Positions 1-7,327 of a stretch of DNA of 35,676 nucleotides are shown here, one piece after another. Each line of letters opens with the position of its first letter. Positions within the stretch are counted from its first letter, which is position 1. The DNA comes from a virus, in the IMG/VR virus record IMGVR_UViG_3300032278_000047, positions 1-35,676 of that record; one strand, 5' to 3'. A program made the translations under genes and the position numbers. The notes beneath the pieces were generated by a model. It was not told where the DNA came from. It did no database searches and saw only the letters and a program-made list of their open reading frames with translations.

Positions 1-2
1 AA

Positions 3-710
3 GCAGTATTCGGTGGAATTGCAAAAATCATATCATCCATCGGAAAAATAATCAAAGTTGTTTCTGGTGCTATTGTAAATCTAATGGAAGGAATCACAGA
101 GAACCTAATCAAACTAACAAAAGTTCCGTTCATGGACTATATAAAATTAGCAGGAGCATTCGTTGCCCTTGGAGCAGGATTATTCTTCTTTGGTACAACG
201 AGTTATGTAGCAATCCCAGCACTACTAGCCCTTGGAGTAGCATCTCTTGGATTAGCACAACTTCTAAAGGTATTACCAGCAGATCAAATGTCACTAATGG
301 CCAAAGGTTTTCACCAATTAGCTAAAGCAGTAAAACACTTTGGACTCAATTCCCTATTCCTAGGCCCGGCAGTAGGATTACTAACTGCCCTGAGCATGAT
401 ACCCTTTGCAAATAAACTAATAGATATTGCACTTCTTAAAGGTAAAGTAACAAGAGATTCATCACCAGAAGTATTCAAAGCTGATACAATGGTTGTAGGA
501 TCAGTAAGAGGAGCTGCTAGTCAAGCCCTAATGTCTGGATCAGATAGAGCTATGCAAGCAAGAATAGAGAACGATTACCAGGCAGAAAAAAGTGGTGGTA
601 ATAATAATATCACCACCACTGCTGTTAGTAACAATGAAACCTTCAACATCTTAAAGCAAACTGCTCAAGATGTAGGTCTACAAAATTCTATAATTAGTGT
701 AGTACACTAA
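3..710 (+). CDS. C-terminal part of a large hydrophobic virion protein, possibly tail tape measure (partial)
   Basis: This is the only plus-strand gene. The frame is open from base 3 and the first ATG (84) has no clear Shine-Dalgarno, so about 235 residues of a longer protein are visible. Counting from base 3, a long Ala/Gly/Leu/Phe-rich hydrophobic stretch lies at about residues 46-89 and a second at 114-139. A polar, Asn/Thr-rich tail follows. Helical, glycine-rich hydrophobic segments near the C-terminus are common in tape measure proteins, but no diagnostic motif is visible; another membrane-interacting virion protein is possible. Its stop codon overlaps the stop of gene 32 on the other strand, so it marks the border between a plus-strand (probably structural) module and the minus-strand replication and accessory module. 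Confidence 0.5.
   Translation, partial: AVFGGIAKIISSIGKIIKVVSGAIVNLMEGITENLIKLTKVPFMDYIKLAGAFVALGAGLFFFGTTSYVAIPALLALGVASLGLAQLLKVLPADQMSLMAKGFHQLAKAVKHFGLNSLFLGPAVGLLTALSMIPFANKLIDIALLKGKVTRDSSPEVFKADTMVVGSVRGAASQALMSGSDRAMQARIENDYQAEKSGGNNNITTTAVSNNETFNILKQTAQDVGLQNSIISVVH
694..710. terminator. Hairpin at convergent gene ends, candidate bidirectional terminator
   Basis: A perfect 7-bp stem, TTAGTGT/ACACTAA, with an AGT loop covers the last codons and TAA of the plus-strand gene and the TAG of gene 32. On the minus strand it is followed by TTATAGAATTTT, which is moderately U-rich; on the plus strand there is no U-tract. It is the only structure between the convergent units, so a role in stopping minus-strand transcription is likely but not proven. 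Confidence 0.4.
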
Positions 711-1639
711 CCATTAGCTAACTTTTCAAAATAAGAAACAGTATCACCTTTAGAATCAGAATCGTCAGTAGTCGTATACTTATCGTCAACCTCTACTGTA
801 CTAATAGATTCTGATTCTTTAGTATCAAAACTAGGTTTACCTTCCCAAGGCAATTTTACATCCTCAGCCGTATCAATCTTAGGTTCAACCGAATCACCAC
901 TCAATCCCAATACGCGAGTCATCTTGGTTTTTAGTTCCTCATAAGTCTTAAATCTACCACCATCAGGATCAGTAAATTCAGTCAACTTATACTGCTTATT
1001 CCAAAGAGCTTCCATTTCTTCATCGGTATCTAACAATTGACGTGGTTTATCAAATTCTGATTTATCATAGTTGACAAATCCATCATATCGACGAACCTTC
1101 AATTTGAAGTCAGCACCTTCCCATAGATCAAAACAATAGATCGGCTCTTCATCTTTAAATTCTGGATACATAATCTCCATAATTTTATCATGAATTCGTT
1201 TGCCATACTGATATAACCTGACTTGACCTTCACTCTCTGGTCGTGCTGGATCTTCCAATACTAAAATGTTAGACACATAGCGAAGACGACGCTTCTGTTT
1301 ACGTGCTTGTTCCTTACCTGCTTCCGTACCATTGTTCCACAACTCTGTATTAAATTCTGATACAGGATCTTGCTTACCAATAGTAGTCAAACTATTCTCA
1401 ATATACCATCCACCCGGGCCTTGAAATCCGTGATCCCAAAACTTAGCCCATGGTAAATCTTCACCTTCTGCTGGTGGTAAAAACCTAATTACTGCATATC
1501 CGTTATCCGACTTATCACGTTGAACATTCCACATTCTATCATCACCAAACCCACGTTCTTGGTTCTGTGACTTCTGGATTTCGTCTGTTAGTTTCTGAAT
1601 GTGCTGCTTTCGATTCGTTCTTAAACTGTTAAAACTCAT
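707..1639 (-). CDS. 32: Single-stranded DNA-binding protein, T4 gp32 family
   Basis: Cooperative ssDNA-binding protein of phage replication, recombination and repair. The basic N-terminal B domain (about residues 1-20) is followed by an OB-fold core with the gp32 signatures GYAVIRFLPP (47-56), WDHGFQGPGGWYIE (68-81) and NILVLEDPARPESEGQV in the middle. Past residue 255 there is an acidic Asp/Ser/Thr-rich tail, as in T4, where it recruits partner proteins. The 310-residue length matches T4 (301). The T4 zinc site is not conserved: the histidine is present (H70) but the three cysteine positions are S83, D91 and S94. It follows the gene 59 homologue by 17 bases and is the last gene of the minus-strand unit. 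The start has an AAGGA about 12 bases upstream. Confidence 0.95.
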   Translation of the reverse strand: MSFNSLRTNRKQHIQKLTDEIQKSQNQERGFGDDRMWNVQRDKSDNGYAVIRFLPPAEGEDLPWAKFWDHGFQGPGGWYIENSLTTIGKQDPVSEFNTELWNNGTEAGKEQARKQKRRLRYVSNILVLEDPARPESEGQVRLYQYGKRIHDKIMEIMYPEFKDEEPIYCFDLWEGADFKLKVRRYDGFVNYDKSEFDKPRQLLDTDEEMEALWNKQYKLTEFTDPDGGRFKTYEELKTKMTRVLGLSGDSVEPKIDTAEDVKLPWEGKPSFDTKESESISTVEVDDKYTTTDDSDSKGDTVSYFEKLANG

Positions 1640-1656
1640 ATTCTTGTATCCTTGTA

Positions 1657-2244
1657 TTACTGTATAATTGTATTTTTCAATATTGTTGTATACTTGTGTA
1701 TATCAATATCTAAGAACTTAACATACTTCAGACATCGTTTCTCTATATCAGGCCACCGATAAGTATCATCTAACTCACGATTGAACTGCGGAAAAAAGTC
1801 CAAAATATGATTCATAATCACAAATGTTTCAGTCGAAACATCTTCTCGATAAAACGATTTCAAAACCATTGGATCTTGACCATCGCTAATTATAAATAAT
1901 TTGTCAAAGTGACTCACACTGTTAATCAAATCAGTTACTTCACTGGTAAATCTATACGTTATACTTTGCATTCGTTTCTTCCACTCTATGTGGATTGTAG
2001 CACCATCCGAAATATACAAACCGCCGTATGAATCACCATTGACAAAATTTGAGAGAAAGTATTCTACTACTTCCTCATCCGTATACTTTTCACCAAGCTT
2101 GGTGAAAAGCCACCTATCTTTACGTTTATAAAACGTCTCTGGCTTAACTCTCACTCTACCATTACTACGAAAATAATCATAGCCTTTAGAAGTGAAATGT
2201 TGTTTCAATGCCATATAAGCAACATAGGTTTCTAACGCATCCAT
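1657..2244 (-). CDS. 59: Replicative helicase loader, T4 gp59 family
   Basis: Loads the gp41-type helicase onto gp32-coated forks. The identification rests on the N-terminal pattern YMALKQHF...RVRV..ETFYKRKDRWLFTKLGEKYT, which aligns with T4 gp59 (YLMIKQHM...YQKRRDKYFFQKLSEKYK), then FLSNFVNGDSYGG against FISNLVANQDAW. Its length of 195 residues compares with 217 in T4. The ATG at 2244 overlaps the TGA of the gene 33 homologue (TGATGG); the upstream in-frame TTG is less likely. Position between genes 33 and 32 is the same as in T4. Confidence 0.9.
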   Translation of the reverse strand: MDALETYVAYMALKQHFTSKGYDYFRSNGRVRVKPETFYKRKDRWLFTKLGEKYTDEEVVEYFLSNFVNGDSYGGLYISDGATIHIEWKKRMQSITYRFTSEVTDLINSVSHFDKLFIISDGQDPMVLKSFYREDVSTETFVIMNHILDFFPQFNRELDDTYRWPDIEKRCLKYVKFLDIDIHKYTTILKNTIIQ

Positions 2245-2621
2245 CAAATAGGTAGTACTCCACCTCTAGGGAGAAAATTCAATTGAACTGCTTCAGCTTC
2301 AAGTTTCTCTTTAAGATTGTTCGTAATTAAACTATCCACAATATTAAGTTCAATATCATGTTCACCGCAATAATAAATAATAGAATCAATATACGAAATG
2401 TCAAAAGTCTTTCGTATTTCCTCAACAGCTGAAGTAAATCTAGTTTGATTCTGAATCACCTGCTCCATTAACTGTTCTTCCACTGACAATGTTTCGTCTG
2501 TAGTCCTAATAGTACTTTTAGGAGTCGATGTTATATCTCCGTATATATCTAAATCCGGCATATTCCAAAATTTCCTATATCCAATCCTTTGTTTTAAATC
2601 AGCTAGCTGTTCCTCAGTCAT
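2244..2621 (-). CDS. 33: Late promoter transcription co-activator, T4 gp33 family
   Basis: In T4, gp33 bridges host RNA polymerase and the sliding clamp to activate late promoters. The C-terminal half here, ISYIDSIIYYCGEHDIELN followed by a KEKLEAEAVQLNFLP segment, matches the T4 layout (MSYLEATTAFLEENSIPE...IEKIQSEAIDENLLRP). The protein has about 125 residues (T4 112) and a divergent N-terminus. I prefer the ATG at 2621 because GAGAG lies 5 bases upstream; an ATG at 2633 is also in frame. Placement directly before gene 59 supports the call. Its presence implies that the phage uses clamp-coupled late promoters. Confidence 0.82.
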   Translation of the reverse strand: MTEEQLADLKQRIGYRKFWNMPDLDIYGDITSTPKSTIRTTDETLSVEEQLMEQVIQNQTRFTSAVEEIRKTFDISYIDSIIYYCGEHDIELNIVDSLITNNLKEKLEAEAVQLNFLPRGGVLPI

Positions 2622-2718
2622 CAATACTCTCATACATTTCTACTTTGAAGGTATACCGCACGCCATCTATTTCTACCTCACACCAATAGGTAGCATACGG
2701 TATACTGTAGTATATCAT
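2614..2718 (-). CDS. Small protein of 34 residues between flagellin and gene 33
   Basis: The ATG overlaps the flagellin stop (GGATGATAT, ATGA type) and the stop lies 8 bases inside the gene 33 homologue, so translation is probably coupled on both sides. It is rich in aromatic residues (MIYYSIPYATYWCEVEIDG at the start). I do not recognise the family. The tight junctions are the main reason to call it. Confidence 0.45.
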   Translation of the reverse strand: MIYYSIPYATYWCEVEIDGVRYTFKVEMYESIDD

Positions 2719-3563
2719 CCTTGTAAAAGTTGTAATACATTCGCAGATAACTGTTGTGCTTGAGCCATCAATGCGATTGCTGTTTGTTGTTCAATTCTAT
2801 AACTAGTCAATTTAGCCATTTCCGATGCTTCATCAAAATCATTGATAGTCGCAACAGATTCTTCATTCATACTAATCATACGATTCATATGAGAAATAGT
2901 AAAATCAAATCTTTCGATCTTAGCCAACTGATTAGATCGTTCACCTTCCAAAGTTGCAAGAGCAGCTTCCAATCGAGTCACTGCATCCTCAGCATCAGCA
3001 ACAGTATCCAATTTAGATACGGCTACTGCACCACCATTAGCATCGGTATAAGCACCAAGTTGTATTCCTTCTAATGTAAGATCACCTAATACAACACTAA
3101 CTGTCTGATCAACACTAACACCATCAATGATAAAACTTTTGGTTCCAAAAGTACCATCAATCAATTCCGTACCATCATATTCTGTATTTTTAGCAACATA
3201 ATCAATCTCTTTAGCCAACTCATTGTATTCATCCATCAATGCCTGACGTTGTGTTCCTGTCAACTGATCATCCTGTGCTTCGGCTGCAACCTCTTTCATC
3301 TTATTGACAACAGCTGTGATAGCATCAGTTCCAGCGAGTGCTGACTCTAACAAATCTTGATTTTGTTTGACCACTTTGTTTGCTGTCTGTAAGGTATGAA
3401 TAGTATTGTTAATCCTACCAACCTTAATTCTATCAGCAGATCCAAGATCTGCTGTTCCAGACGCCAACCTTGACATCGTTTCCTCAACCATTCTTGTCGC
3501 TTCCTGATACCTACCCAACGTTTTCGCTGTCAATCCACTTAACATACAATTTACCTCTTTCAT
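2715..3563 (-). CDS. Flagellin-family protein
   Basis: Flagellin is the subunit of the bacterial flagellar filament; finding it in a phage replication neighbourhood is unexpected. The N-terminal D0/D1 region shows EETMSRLASG (like ERLSSG of flagellins) and, near residues 110-140, ALMDEYNELAKEIDYVAKN then TEYDGTELIDG, the classic sequence before the variable region. The C-terminal D1/D0 region shows an R..Q..KIE segment, then ATINDFDEASEMAKLTSYRI, then QTAIALMAQAQQLSANVLQLLQG split over the end. The middle (about 140-200) is short, so the protein keeps mainly the conserved polymerising domains. Canonical SRIxDxD and SAxDDAAG motifs are altered. The ATG at 3563 gives a canonical N-terminal length; the ATG at 3545 has a better GAGGT site. 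Two small genes precede it in the same unit. It could be a captured host gene, an adhesin or decoy, or a virion fibre protein. Confidence 0.9.
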   Translation of the reverse strand: MKEVNCMLSGLTAKTLGRYQEATRMVEETMSRLASGTADLGSADRIKVGRINNTIHTLQTANKVVKQNQDLLESALAGTDAITAVVNKMKEVAAEAQDDQLTGTQRQALMDEYNELAKEIDYVAKNTEYDGTELIDGTFGTKSFIIDGVSVDQTVSVVLGDLTLEGIQLGAYTDANGGAVAVSKLDTVADAEDAVTRLEAALATLEGERSNQLAKIERFDFTISHMNRMISMNEESVATINDFDEASEMAKLTSYRIEQQTAIALMAQAQQLSANVLQLLQG

Positions 3564-3569
3564 TTTCCA

Positions 3570-3779
3570 TTATGCTTTAACATCTAAGTTAGAACCCCAT
3601 TTCCGTGGAGCCATAACATTTGAAGTTTCCGATTTAGAAACCTCATGCTTATTCCTTTCATGAGTAGATATTTGAGTTTTCATATGAGTTCTAGCTAACT
3701 GTTTAGCTGACTGAACTTCTTGGAATACTCTATAATAATCCATCGCACTCATTTTCTTTACGCCATACGTGTCTATCAT
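3570..3779 (-). CDS. Small basic protein upstream of flagellin
   Basis: 69 residues, Lys/Arg/His-rich, without cysteine or membrane segments. The ATG lies in GGATCTATGATAG, overlapping the stop of the preceding 55-residue gene by 4 bases and served by GGAGAAGGA. It ends 6 bases before the flagellin start, so the three are probably co-translated. I do not recognise it. A flagellin-related helper (chaperone or assembly factor) is suggested only by position. Confidence 0.7.
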   Translation of the reverse strand: MIDTYGVKKMSAMDYYRVFQEVQSAKQLARTHMKTQISTHERNKHEVSKSETSNVMAPRKWGSNLDVKA

Positions 3780-3943
3780 AGATCCTTCTCCTTGTCGATA
3801 TATTCATTAAACATTATGGTCAAAGATTCCGAAATCCATTTAGCAATAATATCTGGATCTTCGGTTCCTAAATATTTCACAATTCTATCATAAATTTCAT
3901 CCTCTATTTCAAGTTCTACTTCTTCAAACTGTTCTTCATTCAT
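3776..3943 (-). CDS. Small acidic protein, first gene of the flagellin operon
   Basis: 55 residues, very acidic at the N-terminus (MNEEQFEEVELEIEDEIYD). It has a good GGAGAT ribosome site 5 bases before the ATG at 3943, and its stop overlaps the next start. No family recognised. It is the first gene downstream of the family A promoter at 4058-4099, after an untranslated leader of about 110 bases. Confidence 0.7.
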   Translation of the reverse strand: MNEEQFEEVELEIEDEIYDRIVKYLGTEDPDIIAKWISESLTIMFNEYIDKEKDL

Positions 3944-3983
3944 AATATATCTCCAACATCGTGCCGACCAATTGTATCATATC

Positions 3984-4034
3984 GGAAGATCGGCTTTCCT
4001 TACCATATTCGCTTTGGGTACGGTGGGAATATGG
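3984..4034 (-). promoter_or_regulatory. Structured leader of the flagellin/33/59/32 unit
   Basis: Between the family A promoter and the first gene lies a leader of about 110 bases. It contains an 8-bp perfect inverted repeat, CCATATTC/GAATATGG (4003-4010 with 4027-4034, 16-base loop). A shorter GGAA/TTCC repeat at 3984-3999 encloses a direct repeat of ATCGG. Most other intergenic gaps here are under 40 bases, so a post-transcriptional control element is plausible. There is no U-tract typical of a terminator. Confidence 0.35.
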
Positions 4035-4057
4035 GTTTCTTTTCGTCCTTAATACAT

Positions 4058-4099
4058 ACACTATATTAGACGTATGCCAGCCGAAAAGGTTTAGGTTAA
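4058..4099 (-). promoter_or_regulatory. Family A promoter-like element (copy 1)
   Basis: Minus strand: TTAACC, then TAAACCTTTT, an 11-base variable part, then CGTCTAATATAGTGTA. The TAATAT at 4063-4068 would be the -10; no TTGACA-like -35 exists. The stop codon of the upstream 137-residue gene is the TAA of TTAACC. Predicted to drive the flagellin-33-59-32 unit. The same element recurs at 19240, 23167, 25666 and 32017. Confidence 0.6.
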
Positions 4100-4509
4100 T
4101 TTCGTTTTTCTCTAATTTTTTTCATTAAATCTGCTTGCCATTCTAATGGTTTCATATCTTCTATTTTAGGTTCTGCTTCAGGTGGACTAGTAGCATATTT
4201 TGATTCCTTTTTCCGTTTCCGTTCAGAAACAATTTTCTCAACATATTCTTTATGATCATCCTTATTAATCTCATCCTGTTCTGCATAAATATCCTGAACA
4301 GCTATACCCACTCTAGCTATTTTCAACAATATTGAAAATACAGTAACCGCAGCAGTTCCACCCATAACCATAAACACATTTTCACCAAGACCTTCAAATT
4401 CACTTAATATAGGAAGTGCTAAAGCAAACAACGAATGTAGACCACCAAATCTAAGCCATTCGCTGTCGTGAGTTTCCTTAATTCGTTTCTTGAGAAGTTC
4501 TTCAGACAT
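4096..4509 (-). CDS. Membrane protein with two spans, holin candidate
   Basis: 137 residues from the ATG at 4509, which directly follows the previous stop (TGATATG); an upstream ATG at 4554 lies inside the preceding gene. Two hydrophobic segments (about residues 22-37 and 43-65, around LHSLFALALPILSEF and VFMVMGGTAAVTVFSILL) are followed by a long charged Lys/Glu tail. Two close spans plus a charged C-terminus is compatible with a holin. An endolysin lies at 6787-7326 and a lipoprotein immediately upstream, but none of this proves a lysis role. The stop is embedded in a family A element. Confidence 0.65.
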   Translation of the reverse strand: MSEELLKKRIKETHDSEWLRFGGLHSLFALALPILSEFEGLGENVFMVMGGTAAVTVFSILLKIARVGIAVQDIYAEQDEINKDDHKEYVEKIVSERKRKKESKYATSPPEAEPKIEDMKPLEWQADLMKKIREKRN

Positions 4510-4510
4510 A

Positions 4511-4897
4511 TCATTTTTGTCGTTTTGTCCTTCGTCTAATAGTCTTTCGTCCATTCATAGGTCTACGAGGCGTTATAGGTTTTACTGGTGCCTGTCTTTC
4601 AATTTTATCATAAAGTCTTTTGGGAATTTTGCGAGGAGATATACGCCCCCTCAAATCCTGATATGGAATATATCTATACGGCTCATCGTACCACATACCA
4701 TCCCACCGATACAGAGGCCTAGGCCTATATCTAGGAACATAGACATATTCTACATAGCCATCTACTCTAATAATAGTATCAATAGGTTCATATCTTAATG
4801 GAATAGGCCGGTGATAAATCACCGGCACACATCCAACAAAAATACTAACACATAGTAGAAAGGTCGCCTGTTTGACAATCTTCTTCAAGATCTTCAA
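4511..4897 (-). CDS. Proline/arginine-rich lipoprotein
   Basis: A basic n-region (KILKKIVK), a hydrophobic core (ATFLLCVSIFVG) and a cysteine form a lipobox (FVGC), predicting export and lipid anchoring in the envelope. The mature part is rich in Pro, Arg and Tyr (repeated YxPRxRPRP-like pieces) and ends strongly basic. I prefer a TTG start at 4897 with GAGGTG 6 bases upstream, giving a normal-length signal peptide; ATGs at 4918 and 4945 are in frame but have weak ribosome sites and lie deeper in the preceding gene. Proline-rich lipoproteins next to membrane proteins can be outer-membrane spanins; that is only a possibility here. Confidence 0.65.
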   Translation of the reverse strand: MKILKKIVKQATFLLCVSIFVGCVPVIYHRPIPLRYEPIDTIIRVDGYVEYVYVPRYRPRPLYRWDGMWYDEPYRYIPYQDLRGRISPRKIPKRLYDKIERQAPVKPITPRRPMNGRKTIRRRTKRQK

Positions 4898-5213
4898 GGG
4901 AAACACCTCTAATAACATCACGTAATCTTTCCAATCCTTTAGCATGTATTACCCAATCATTAAGGTAAGCACGCTCTTCTTTTTCCATAACTTCTGTTAT
5001 CATCTCAATGACAGTAATACTATCCTGAGTTGGATGTTCAGATCTAATATTATCAATCATCTTATCATAATTATTATGCTCATCAACTAGATATAAACCT
5101 TGACCATCCATATAAACATAAGCCATAAACTCGGAAACACTACAATTAACACCTTGTAAATGTTTCGCAACCGTTTCTCTCAATGCATCTTTATCGTCTA
5201 AATATACTGGCAT
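4845..5213 (-). CDS. Unknown protein, 122 residues
   Basis: Soluble, acidic and mostly helical in appearance, with three scattered cysteines. The ATG at 5213 has GGGGTAAC just upstream and follows the protease gene by 10 bases. Its end overlaps the lipoprotein gene by about 50 bases. No family recognised. Confidence 0.7.
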   Translation of the reverse strand: MPVYLDDKDALRETVAKHLQGVNCSVSEFMAYVYMDGQGLYLVDEHNNYDKMIDNIRSEHPTQDSITVIEMITEVMEKEERAYLNDWVIHAKGLERLRDVIRGVSLEDLEEDCQTGDLSTMC

Positions 5214-5223
5214 AAGTTACCCC

Positions 5224-6057
5224 TTATGAAGTCTCAGCAACGTCAACCTTATCAGCATCCTTTTCTTCTATGAATAGATGACGGAGTGATTTACGTTGAC
5301 GTTCCTTGCGACGTTCCTGTGCATCATAATAATCCGAGCCATCATAGATAAATTGTAGTTCATGATGCTCGAAAAACTCGTATAATCTCGATGGATGCGT
5401 ACCAAAACCCATCCACGTCATAACATCAATACCGAAACCTAACTGAATATTCGTAATACGTGAACACAAACCTAACAATGTTCCATTACCATGAAATACA
5501 CCACCACCTGAGTTACCAAAGATAGATGGAGCATTATACATAATATAAGACTTCTGGTCAATCATCTCTCGCAGATATGTCAATTCACCCTTATTAGAAA
5601 AAGGATCATGTAACAAGCTACATCCACTTGTCCATACCTCATCAAATAATTGTAGATTATCAATATCATCTTTCGGATAGACTGACGCAATATGCTCTTG
5701 TGGTCTTGAATTATGTAACTTAACAGCTGCAAGATCATGTCCTTTATCATAAGCAATTATCTCAGCCTGTGAACTATTGGCCGATGAAATTTTAGAACCA
5801 TCATAGTCAAAAACTTCTACAGAAACTTCTTCCATAATGTCCTTTTTAATTTCCCTTTTAAGTAGTGAATCCCATTCATCCTTAACCGAAATGGAACCAT
5901 CAATAACGTGCTGACAAGTCAATACAATATTAATATGTTTTCCACTATCTTCTGGATCTGGTTCACTATATACCAAAACACCCGAACCTCCAGCTTTACC
6001 AGCTTTTACTCTGGTTACTGGATACAATACCTTATCATGTAATTCATTTTGATTCAT
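5224..6057 (-). CDS. Trypsin-like serine protease
   Basis: A chymotrypsin-fold protease with the complete triad visible: H50 in LTCQHVIDG, D108 in GHDLAAVKL and S183 in FGNSGGGVF. The GSGVLVY segment near residue 25 is the usual first strand. No signal peptide is present, so it should act in the cytoplasm or inside particles. The C-terminal 60 residues are charged and lack a PDZ domain, unlike DegP/HtrA. The start at 6057 (ATG, AAGGTGAT about 6 bases upstream) overlaps the stop of the nuclease gene. Possible roles are cleavage of host proteins or processing of phage proteins. It is not related to the usual T4 prohead protease (gp21, an assemblin-type serine protease). Confidence 0.85.
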   Translation of the reverse strand: MNQNELHDKVLYPVTRVKAGKAGGSGVLVYSEPDPEDSGKHINIVLTCQHVIDGSISVKDEWDSLLKREIKKDIMEEVSVEVFDYDGSKISSANSSQAEIIAYDKGHDLAAVKLHNSRPQEHIASVYPKDDIDNLQLFDEVWTSGCSLLHDPFSNKGELTYLREMIDQKSYIMYNAPSIFGNSGGGVFHGNGTLLGLCSRITNIQLGFGIDVMTWMGFGTHPSRLYEFFEHHELQFIYDGSDYYDAQERRKERQRKSLRHLFIEEKDADKVDVAETS

Positions 6058-6058
6058 A

Positions 6059-6802
6059 TCAATCACCTTTTTTATAATTATCTATCAATGCTAATAATGG
6101 TTCCGCCCATGTATCTCGTTTTTCCCGAAATACCTGTACTTTCTTCTGTTGTTCGTTTGCATATTCAGGAGTCCATCTCCTGATATTTAGTTCAGCATCA
6201 CCTGGCAACGGCTCAACCGAAACCAAAACTACTAAACTATCCACTGGCATTCCCGTCAATTCTTCCCACATAATAGAATAAGCACAAGACTGCATAAAGT
6301 AATCAGAAATCCATTCCCACTTTTTAAGTTTTCGTGAACTCTTAAAATCTATAACAGAAGTTACTCCATCCCACTCTGCAATACAATCTACTGTTCCTGC
6401 CAAGCCAAGATGATGCGAAAATAAACGTTCTTCCAATCCATAAATATCTGTGATATTTTCTATGAGTTGACCTTTCATAACATTAAACATTTCTAGGGAA
6501 TCGGGTTTAACCCGTTCCCCCTTATCTGTTTTTGTATGATCTTCGCCCCTAAGAAACCTTTCAGCTATGTCATGCATTCTAGTACCACGACTGGACGCAG
6601 TATTCATAATGTAATCAGCTTTATCATCACCAACTCTTTCCCGCCATTCCTTCAAACCCTGTTTCTTGCTCGGTAAAGAACCTGTAACCCTAGTTACTGA
6701 TGGATATTTTTCACCATCACATAAATAATATCTCTTTCCGCCTTTAGGATTTTTCTGTTCAATCTTAGGCAATTCTACAGGTGGCCCTACAAATCGAAAC
6801 AT
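6059..6802 (-). CDS. PD-(D/E)XK nuclease, RecB-like exonuclease family
   Basis: Core motifs appear in order: GTRMHDIAE (73-81), an E-rich segment before GLAGTVDCI (D139), VIDFKSS (D152, K154) and a Q-x3-Y-like QSCAYSIMW (171-179). This is the RecB-type nuclease arrangement also seen in Cas4 and AddB-like proteins. At 247 residues it is a stand-alone nuclease. A role in recombination, end processing or host DNA degradation is likely. Its start overlaps the endolysin end by 16 bases. Confidence 0.82.
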   Translation of the reverse strand: MFRFVGPPVELPKIEQKNPKGGKRYYLCDGEKYPSVTRVTGSLPSKKQGLKEWRERVGDDKADYIMNTASSRGTRMHDIAERFLRGEDHTKTDKGERVKPDSLEMFNVMKGQLIENITDIYGLEERLFSHHLGLAGTVDCIAEWDGVTSVIDFKSSRKLKKWEWISDYFMQSCAYSIMWEELTGMPVDSLVVLVSVEPLPGDAELNIRRWTPEYANEQQKKVQVFREKRDTWAEPLLALIDNYKKGD

Positions 6803-7326
6803 CTACGAATCCACCCCCGAATGAACTTAACCTGAGCAGTACGTTTCGTATACTTAGCTCCATCGTAAACCAAATTCCAATAAAATCCAGAACGTTCAAC
6901 TCTCAGTTCCCAATCTTGAAGTTTAGATGCAGCTCGAATAGTATTAGGGCCAATACCGCCATCTACATCAATCTGATTATCTGGTTTACGTTTATTGTTA
7001 CAAGCCTGTTGCAAAATCTTTACTGCTCCACCTTGACCATGATTCACACACATATCAAAATAGGTCTGACGAATTTCCGGCGGAAGTCTTTCAGCCTTAG
7101 ATGGTTTCCAATATTTTTCAAAATAAATCTCTTCCGCAACTTCCTGTGTCATACTCTTGATTTCTTCTTTATCACAAGAATAGCCAACATACGCTTCATA
7201 GACCTTTTGTGTAACACCCCAATTAGTAGCTCCGCCTCGATCATCTGGATCATCTACATATCCACCCTCATGTTTCAAAACCACTTTGATAATGTCATCA
7301 AATTCAGTCAACTTTTCTTCACTCAT
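6787..7326 (-). CDS. Endolysin, GH108-type muramidase with peptidoglycan-binding domain
   Basis: Cleaves the glycan backbone of peptidoglycan at lysis. Residues 17-39 contain KHEGGYVDDP and RGGATNWGVT, the glycoside hydrolase 108 (ZliS) signature, with E20 as the catalytic acid. VDGGIGPNT (about 121-129) is the hallmark of the C-terminal PG_binding_3 domain. 179 residues is the usual length. No signal peptide or anchor is seen, so it needs a holin; candidates are the two-span proteins at 4096-4509 and 8318-8767. The start has GAGGT upstream and follows the zinc-ribbon gene directly. Confidence 0.92.
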   Translation of the reverse strand: MSEEKLTEFDDIIKVVLKHEGGYVDDPDDRGGATNWGVTQKVYEAYVGYSCDKEEIKSMTQEVAEEIYFEKYWKPSKAERLPPEIRQTYFDMCVNHGQGGAVKILQQACNNKRKPDNQIDVDGGIGPNTIRAASKLQDWELRVERSGFYWNLVYDGAKYTKRTAQVKFIRGWIRRCFDL

Positions 7327-7327
7327 A

